20,965 bases of DNA, from assembly GCA_022736495.1 (NCBI GenBank), contig DZCR01000047.1, positions 1 through 20,965 on the forward strand, read 5' to 3'. Shown piece by piece: positions 19,570 through 20,965 of this stretch (position 1 is the first letter of the stretch; each line of letters starts with the position of its first letter). The position numbers and the translations under genes are program-made. The DNA comes from Desulfobacca acetoxidans (GTDB lineage Bacteria; Desulfobacterota; Desulfobaccia; Desulfobaccales; 0-14-0-80-60-11). The notes beneath the pieces are model-generated. The model worked only from the letters and a program-made list of their open reading frames with translations. It ran no database searches and was not told where the DNA came from.

Positions 19570-20965
19570 GTGCCAGCTAAATATCATATACCCGTGCGCC
19601 GGGTGCCGCCCCGCTTCACGCCCCTGGCCAAGACCACGATCATTGATTGGAACGAAGGGTGCTTGCGGTGCGAGCGCTGCGTCAAGCAGGTCTGCCCGGT
19701 GGACGCCTACAAGAAACGGGATTTCGACCGGCGGCAGTTTGTGGACACCATCGACGAGATGTGCCGGAGCTGCTACCGCTGTGTCCAGGACTGCCCCCGG
19801 GAGCTGGTCTTCAAGGCCTTAAACCCCCAGTACCGCCGCTTGGGCGATGATTACTACACTCCGGAGATCATCGGCACCACCTGGTACCAGGCGGAAACGG
19901 GCAAGATTCCGGTTTCCGGCGCTGGTTATGGCGGCGTCTTTGCGGGTGAAGGCTTTGACTCCCTGTGGACTGACATGTCGGAAATCGTCCGGCCTACCCG
20001 GGACGGCATCCACGGCCGGGAATACATCAGCACTTCCATCGATCTGGGCCGCAAGCCCATGTTCCTGATCTTCAACGAGCAGCGGGAACTGCTGTTCGAG
20101 CCGCCGCCGCTGCTGGAATTGCCCTTGCCGGTGGTCCTGGCGGAGCCGCCCCTGGGAGCGGACCCTGAACGTCTGCGCCAGATTCTCGCGGCCGCGGCCC
20201 AGACCCTGGGGACTATGGTAATCCTGCCCCGGAATGCCATCGTGCCCGAGTTGCTGGAGGCGGCCGCGGCCCTGGTGCCGCTGTACCCCGCCACTCACCT
20301 GGACCTGGATGATCCGCTCCTGGCGAGCGTCCGCGCCGTGGAACTCACCGACCACCCGGGGGTCATTAAACAGATGGAGGCCGTCAAGGCCCGTTATCCC
20401 CGGGTGATCGTGTGGATTAAGGTGCCCGCCGACCACCTGGCCCCGGACCGGAGCGCAGCCCTGACCGCGGCGGGGGCCGAGGTCATCCATCTGGCGGCCA
20501 CCGAAAAGGCCAGGGGGTTAGGAAACGACGCCGACCTGCATCTCAAGGACCTGATCCGCCGTTGTCACCTGAAACTGGTGGAAAAGCAGCTCAGGGACGC
20601 GGTCACTTTACTGGCCAGCGGCGGCATCGCTTTGGCTGAACACGTGGCCAAGGCCATCATCTGCGGCGCTGACGGCATCATCGTCGATGTTCCCCTGCTC
20701 CTGTCCCTGGAGTGCCACCTGTGCAAGGAGTGCCGCAGCGGCCAGAAAAACCCTTGCCCCATTGAGTTGGAGAAGCTCAATGTCAAGCGGGGCTCCCAGC
20801 GCATGGTGAACTTGGTGGGGGCCTGGAACAACCAGTTGCTGGAGATCCTGGGCGCCATGGGCATGCGCGAGGTGCGACGCCTGCGGGGCGAAGTGGGCCG
20901 GGCCATGTTCAAGGAAGATTTGGATAAAGAAATTTTTGCGCCCCTGTTCGCCCGCCCCGAAGGCG
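19570..20965 (+). CDS. Ferredoxin-fused glutamate synthase core (GltB-like FMN domain), 3' end cut
   Basis: The frame is open to the window edge (465 codons seen). The N-terminus has two [4Fe-4S] sites: C31, C34, C37, C42 (x2, x2, x4 spacing) and C65, C68, C71, C75 followed by Pro. The glutamate synthase FMN barrel begins near residue 140 with the signature RPTRDGIHGREYISTSIDLG. Its later part carries LASGGIALAEHVAKAIICGA, IIVDVPLLLSLECHLCKECR and a cluster-type motif C382-x2-C385-x2-C388-x7-C396-P. This is the archaeal-type, ferredoxin-bearing GltB core without an amidotransferase domain in the part seen. It would convert 2-oxoglutarate to glutamate with a separate glutaminase partner. GTG 19570 is set by GGAGG (19560-19564). 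Its place after glnA-amt-glnB fits GOGAT function. Confidence 0.88.
   Translation, partial: MPAKYHIPVRRVPPRFTPLAKTTIIDWNEGCLRCERCVKQVCPVDAYKKRDFDRRQFVDTIDEMCRSCYRCVQDCPRELVFKALNPQYRRLGDDYYTPEIIGTTWYQAETGKIPVSGAGYGGVFAGEGFDSLWTDMSEIVRPTRDGIHGREYISTSIDLGRKPMFLIFNEQRELLFEPPPLLELPLPVVLAEPPLGADPERLRQILAAAAQTLGTMVILPRNAIVPELLEAAAALVPLYPATHLDLDDPLLASVRAVELTDHPGVIKQMEAVKARYPRVIVWIKVPADHLAPDRSAALTAAGAEVIHLAATEKARGLGNDADLHLKDLIRRCHLKLVEKQLRDAVTLLASGGIALAEHVAKAIICGADGIIVDVPLLLSLECHLCKECRSGQKNPCPIELEKLNVKRGSQRMVNLVGAWNNQLLEILGAMGMREVRRLRGEVGRAMFKEDLDKEIFAPLFARPEG

Noticed and set aside
1..20965. CRISPR arrays, tRNA or rRNA genes, phage genes or transposases
   Set aside because: No regularly spaced repeats, cloverleaf sequences, rRNA segments or transposase/integrase motifs were seen on either strand.

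Overview
The window (G+C rich, tightly packed) looks like the chromosome of an anaerobic, acetyl-CoA-pathway bacterium. A sulfate-reducing or syntrophic member of Desulfobacterota (Desulfobacca- or Syntrophobacter-like) fits best. The reasons are a bacterial-type acetyl-CoA synthase (AcsB with its N-terminal CODH-binding domain), AcsC and AcsE in a row, an MvhD-like hydrogenase/Hdr iron-sulfur protein, a ferredoxin-fused glutamate synthase core and a sigma-54 type promoter before glnA. The taxon is inference; no rRNA or tRNA gene is present.

Layout. (1) 1-4865, plus strand: the tail of an unidentified gene, then acsB, acsC and acsE, with RNA hairpins in each gap and a strong intrinsic terminator at the end. 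Together they form the carbonyl-branch core of the Wood-Ljungdahl pathway: MeTr passes CH3 from CH3-H4folate to the corrinoid protein, and ACS joins it to CO and CoA. (2) 4961-9369, minus strand: a lexA-headed cluster. It runs lexA, a RadA/RecA-like protein without a Walker A lysine, a 62-aa tail-anchored protein, a MITE-like palindromic element, a 91-aa conserved-looking protein, and a divergent family-B DNA polymerase with degenerate exonuclease motifs. This is the most exciting part: it resembles a damage-inducible mutagenesis cassette (the imuA-imuB-dnaE2 idea) built around a B-family polymerase. The polymerase ORF also carries two in-frame palindromic repeat insertions. (3) 9509-12714: a PLP aminotransferase (plus), a stand-alone atypical receiver protein (minus) and a DUF1015 protein (minus). 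(4) 12838-14438, plus: a sigma-70-type promoter, an approximately 255-nt structured leader, a TTG-started speD-family gene and a CorC/HlyC CBS-domain gene. (5) 14439-15719: an A+T-richer island with one small exported protein of unknown function, a possible 36-aa ORF and the glnA promoter region. (6) 15720-20965, plus: glnA (GSI-alpha), amt, glnB, an MvhD-like gene and the start of a ferredoxin/FMN glutamate-synthase-like gene cut by the window end.

The last block reads as one ammonium uptake and assimilation locus. Amt imports ammonium, PII gates Amt, GlnA makes glutamine, and the ferredoxin-fused GOGAT core would regenerate glutamate. The MvhD-like protein hints that the electrons come from a hydrogenase/heterodisulfide-reductase-type module rather than NADPH.

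Main leads: the LexA-RadA-like-PolB cassette, the palindromic insertions inside polB, the predicted leaderless self-controlled lexA promoter, the speD leader with mutually exclusive helices, and the MvhD-like/GOGAT pairing.
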